Shown here piece by piece: positions 5,301 to 5,895 of a stretch of DNA of 5,895 nucleotides. A model generated the notes under the pieces. The model was not told where the DNA came from. It worked only from the letters and a program-made list of their open reading frames with translations, and searched no databases. The stretch spans positions 1-5,895 of the forward strand of contig WQUN01000083.1 in assembly GCA_009782085.1 (NCBI GenBank). Direction: 5' to 3'. The stretch's first letter is position 1. Each line of letters begins with the position of its first letter. The position numbers and the translations under genes were made by a program. This DNA is from Bacillota bacterium. GTDB taxonomy: Bacteria; Bacillota; Clostridia; Lachnospirales; WQUN01.

Positions 5301-5895
5301 CCCGGTTATGGCGTCGTGCAGCTTGTTGTTGACAATCTTGTGGCCCTGGCCGGAGATGCTCAGGATGGGGCCGGAGCAGTAGGCGATTTCGCTGTTCATC
5401 AGCGTGTTGTTGCTTCCGCTGATGACCGCGCCGCTGACTTCGGATTCGTTGCCGGGCGACAGAACCGAGGCCGGGTACAGAGCGGTCATGCCGTCGATCA
5501 CGCAGTTTTCGGCGTTGGCCATGCTAAAGCCGCAGCCCAGCAGGTCCACGCCCTCCATGACGATGTTCTTGCGGCTTGACATGTCCATGCCCGTCGCCCG
5601 CGCCTTGTAGTAAACGTCCAGGCTGTTCGGGTCCTGGCCGGCGGGCAGCTGGAGCCAGAGCGTCCCGCTGCCTCCGTCGTACCACCATTCGTTTTCCGCG
5701 TCCAGGGCGGCGAAGGCGTTCTGGAGATAGTATTCAAAATAGCCCGCGCCGTAGCCGTTTGGCCCGAGCTCGTAGAAGTTAAGGTTTGTCAGGGTCAGCC
5801 AGCAGCCGGCGGACGGGCCGTTGTAGTTATTGCCGGGGTCCTTCGGGCTGACGGCCTCGACGGGCGTGGAGGCGGTGACCTCCGCGCCGGAGACC
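2322..5895 (-). CDS. Multimodular right-handed beta-helix surface/secreted protein (5' partial)
   Basis: The frame is open from the right edge to TGA 2324-2322, giving 1190 visible residues; the N-terminus, with any signal peptide, is off the window. ATG 5588 is internal, because clear family sequence precedes it (ENEWWYDGGSGTLWLQLPAG, then LDVYYKARATGMDM). Numbering from the edge: residues 1-430 form a parallel beta-helix with repeating NN turns (VNNKLHDA, KNNEIYNA, SYNRMYNA, HHNIFYNS, YNNVMYDI, INNTAYN) and the usual closing segment DFTLQPGSGAIGYGAGIPG through DAGAFQYGAEPW. About 454-612 is a galactose-binding-like carbohydrate-binding module (NLLKNSAFEWP to ALVDDFSVVLAG). About 622-812 and 813-1007 are two concanavalin/LamG-like modules. 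About 1022-1112 is a cadherin-like domain (LASLAVDGYDL to TAYTVTVTRE), and 1114-1190 a Big_2 Ig-like domain ending at the C-terminus. No LPXTG or S-layer anchor follows. Such helices belong to polysaccharide lyases, hydrolases and epimerases, but I cannot assign a catalytic residue or substrate. An extracellular glycan-acting role is inferred. Confidence 0.85.
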   Translation of the reverse strand, partial: VSGAEVTASTPVEAVSPKDPGNNYNGPSAGCWLTLTNLNFYELGPNGYGAGYFEYYLQNAFAALDAENEWWYDGGSGTLWLQLPAGQDPNSLDVYYKARATGMDMSSRKNIVMEGVDLLGCGFSMANAENCVIDGMTALYPASVLSPGNESEVSGAVISGSNNTLMNSEIAYCSGPILSISGQGHKIVNNKLHDAITGPILYKFLLNIQGRDHLIKNNEIYNARGALIGGTFYACEISYNRMYNANWQVSDTGIMYMAYGDYGGTQIHHNIFYNSLQNFSCGVYFDLNCKNALVYNNVMYDIPWAAMFINSGAEFISAINNTAYNTAQGRSTEEIYSNAPNDMYMSIFANNIVDSRGVGTDNADVGAIAFNNYARPQGDASTFNGPAYHDFTLQPGSGAIGYGAGIPGLHDTQTVDAGAFQYGAEPWQAGVLPYKATLSDVSAGARIIPNVLQNLLKNSAFEWPRLGEDTPGDGNSIPYWTKTGAKTASVHTSTGDLATWAHSREERAIDLTGGAGDGIEQTVTGLTPGAEYIVRGFARMGTPGGAADGQQVEIGVRIGGESVASQTLNAARWREARIKFTADGSGTATVYATKTTDGSRALVDDFSVVLAGYVSEEAPVVGDEYPMYNSPVALVDDMLYGAAPWDVSANAEFAKDEPTGLTLASADGAPAYAFYTKEKYSDKDFYMMLDGSQALDALDMTVELGARDSDLSLNPNRYEIAVKGGAVTLVRWYNTTPYTLGEWPFNASSPLIKARSTFDLGESSYGTVTITLKSGNDVIFTYADNSNLNIPAPGYFGLATSSSVKLARVTEYVPIGNLIADQANWVAGSTITWGGDGTWMTLDEGSGGAGAGYIGRKFGDSEFVMAFKAGLYPGSYPYIAMRVQNEAQLKRLNWFRDGNAYQIIIKEDIFETQEWGTGADNNGILFYTNENGETVPGIADNHAFVPPDKSTLIKTSIVNTDYGVWLRLKVGDTIVSSWMDQNKYILSDGYFGFAATHEPVTLSVPNADTYAPEIGDPDKVATEEKYDTTLASLAVDGYDLVPAFDPAVLEYGLTIPGNVETVNISAAAASDKAAVSGDLGAMSAAVGENVYHVYVQAPNGDTTAYTVTVTRETPAVFVMTVKSMAAKIGKPLQIPFTYEGPGPVTFKSSNAAVCGVTSAGVLTPLKAGIAVITVSAPGFANYVFAVTVTA

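Noticed and set aside
2619..5579. A 986-codon open frame on the plus strand opposite the beta-helix gene
   Set aside because: It is antisense to a gene with clear domains. Its translation is rich in R, V, G, H and D without any recognisable motif, which is the usual by-product of strong G/C preference at third codon positions on the other strand.
1..5895. CRISPR arrays, tRNA or rRNA genes, riboswitches
   Set aside because: I found no regularly spaced repeat series with spacers, no cloverleaf-like sequence and no recognisable rRNA or riboswitch core. The only tandem repeat is the short array at 671-709.

Overview
The window looks like a bacterial accessory region made of two parts. Positions 1 to about 2050 are comparatively AT-rich and hold short, damaged genes. 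From about 2100 to the right edge the DNA is clearly GC-rich and is almost entirely one very long secreted-protein gene on the minus strand. The mix of a LytTR response regulator, an XRE regulator, strong AGGAGG ribosome sites and a large surface protein with cadherin-like and Big_2 modules suggests a Gram-positive (Firmicutes-type, Clostridia or Paenibacillaceae-like) host. That assignment is an inference, not a demonstrated match.

Layout from left to right: (1) positions 1-132, minus: the middle of an IS5/IS1182-type DDE transposase, cut off by the window edge on one side and losing homology near 105 on the other. (2) 326-553, plus: a small XRE/Cro-type helix-turn-helix regulator. The next frame continues with protein-like sequence to a stop at 678, so the original gene was probably about 117 codons and now carries a -1 frameshift. 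(3) 671-716: three tandem 13-bp repeats directly in front of a perfect TATAAT. (4) 828-1394, plus: a LytTR-family response regulator with an intact receiver but only the first half of its DNA-binding domain. (5) 1326-2021, minus: a Fic-family protein (AMP-transferase type) with intact inhibitory and catalytic motifs, cut off shortly after the FIC motif. The two genes meet tail to tail at about 1389-1394, each lost its 3' end there, and each reads a little way into the other. (6) 2055-2321: no convincing gene, but a 13-bp perfect hairpin. (7) 2322-5895, minus: at least 1190 residues of a right-handed parallel beta-helix protein followed by a carbohydrate-binding-like module, two related concanavalin-like modules, a cadherin-like domain and a Big_2 domain. 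Its N-terminus lies beyond the right edge.

No pathway links these genes. The left half reads as decaying mobile or accessory DNA: a transposase fragment, a frameshifted regulator, a double gene truncation, and a fic gene with a disturbed start and an in-frame palindromic insertion. The right half is a polysaccharide- or surface-related exoprotein. The most interesting observations are the LytTR/Fic junction, the promoter-RBS-start arrangement of fic, the palindromic 45-bp insertion in the Fic flap region, and the direct repeats at the response-regulator promoter. I do not see a clearly new defence or regulatory system.
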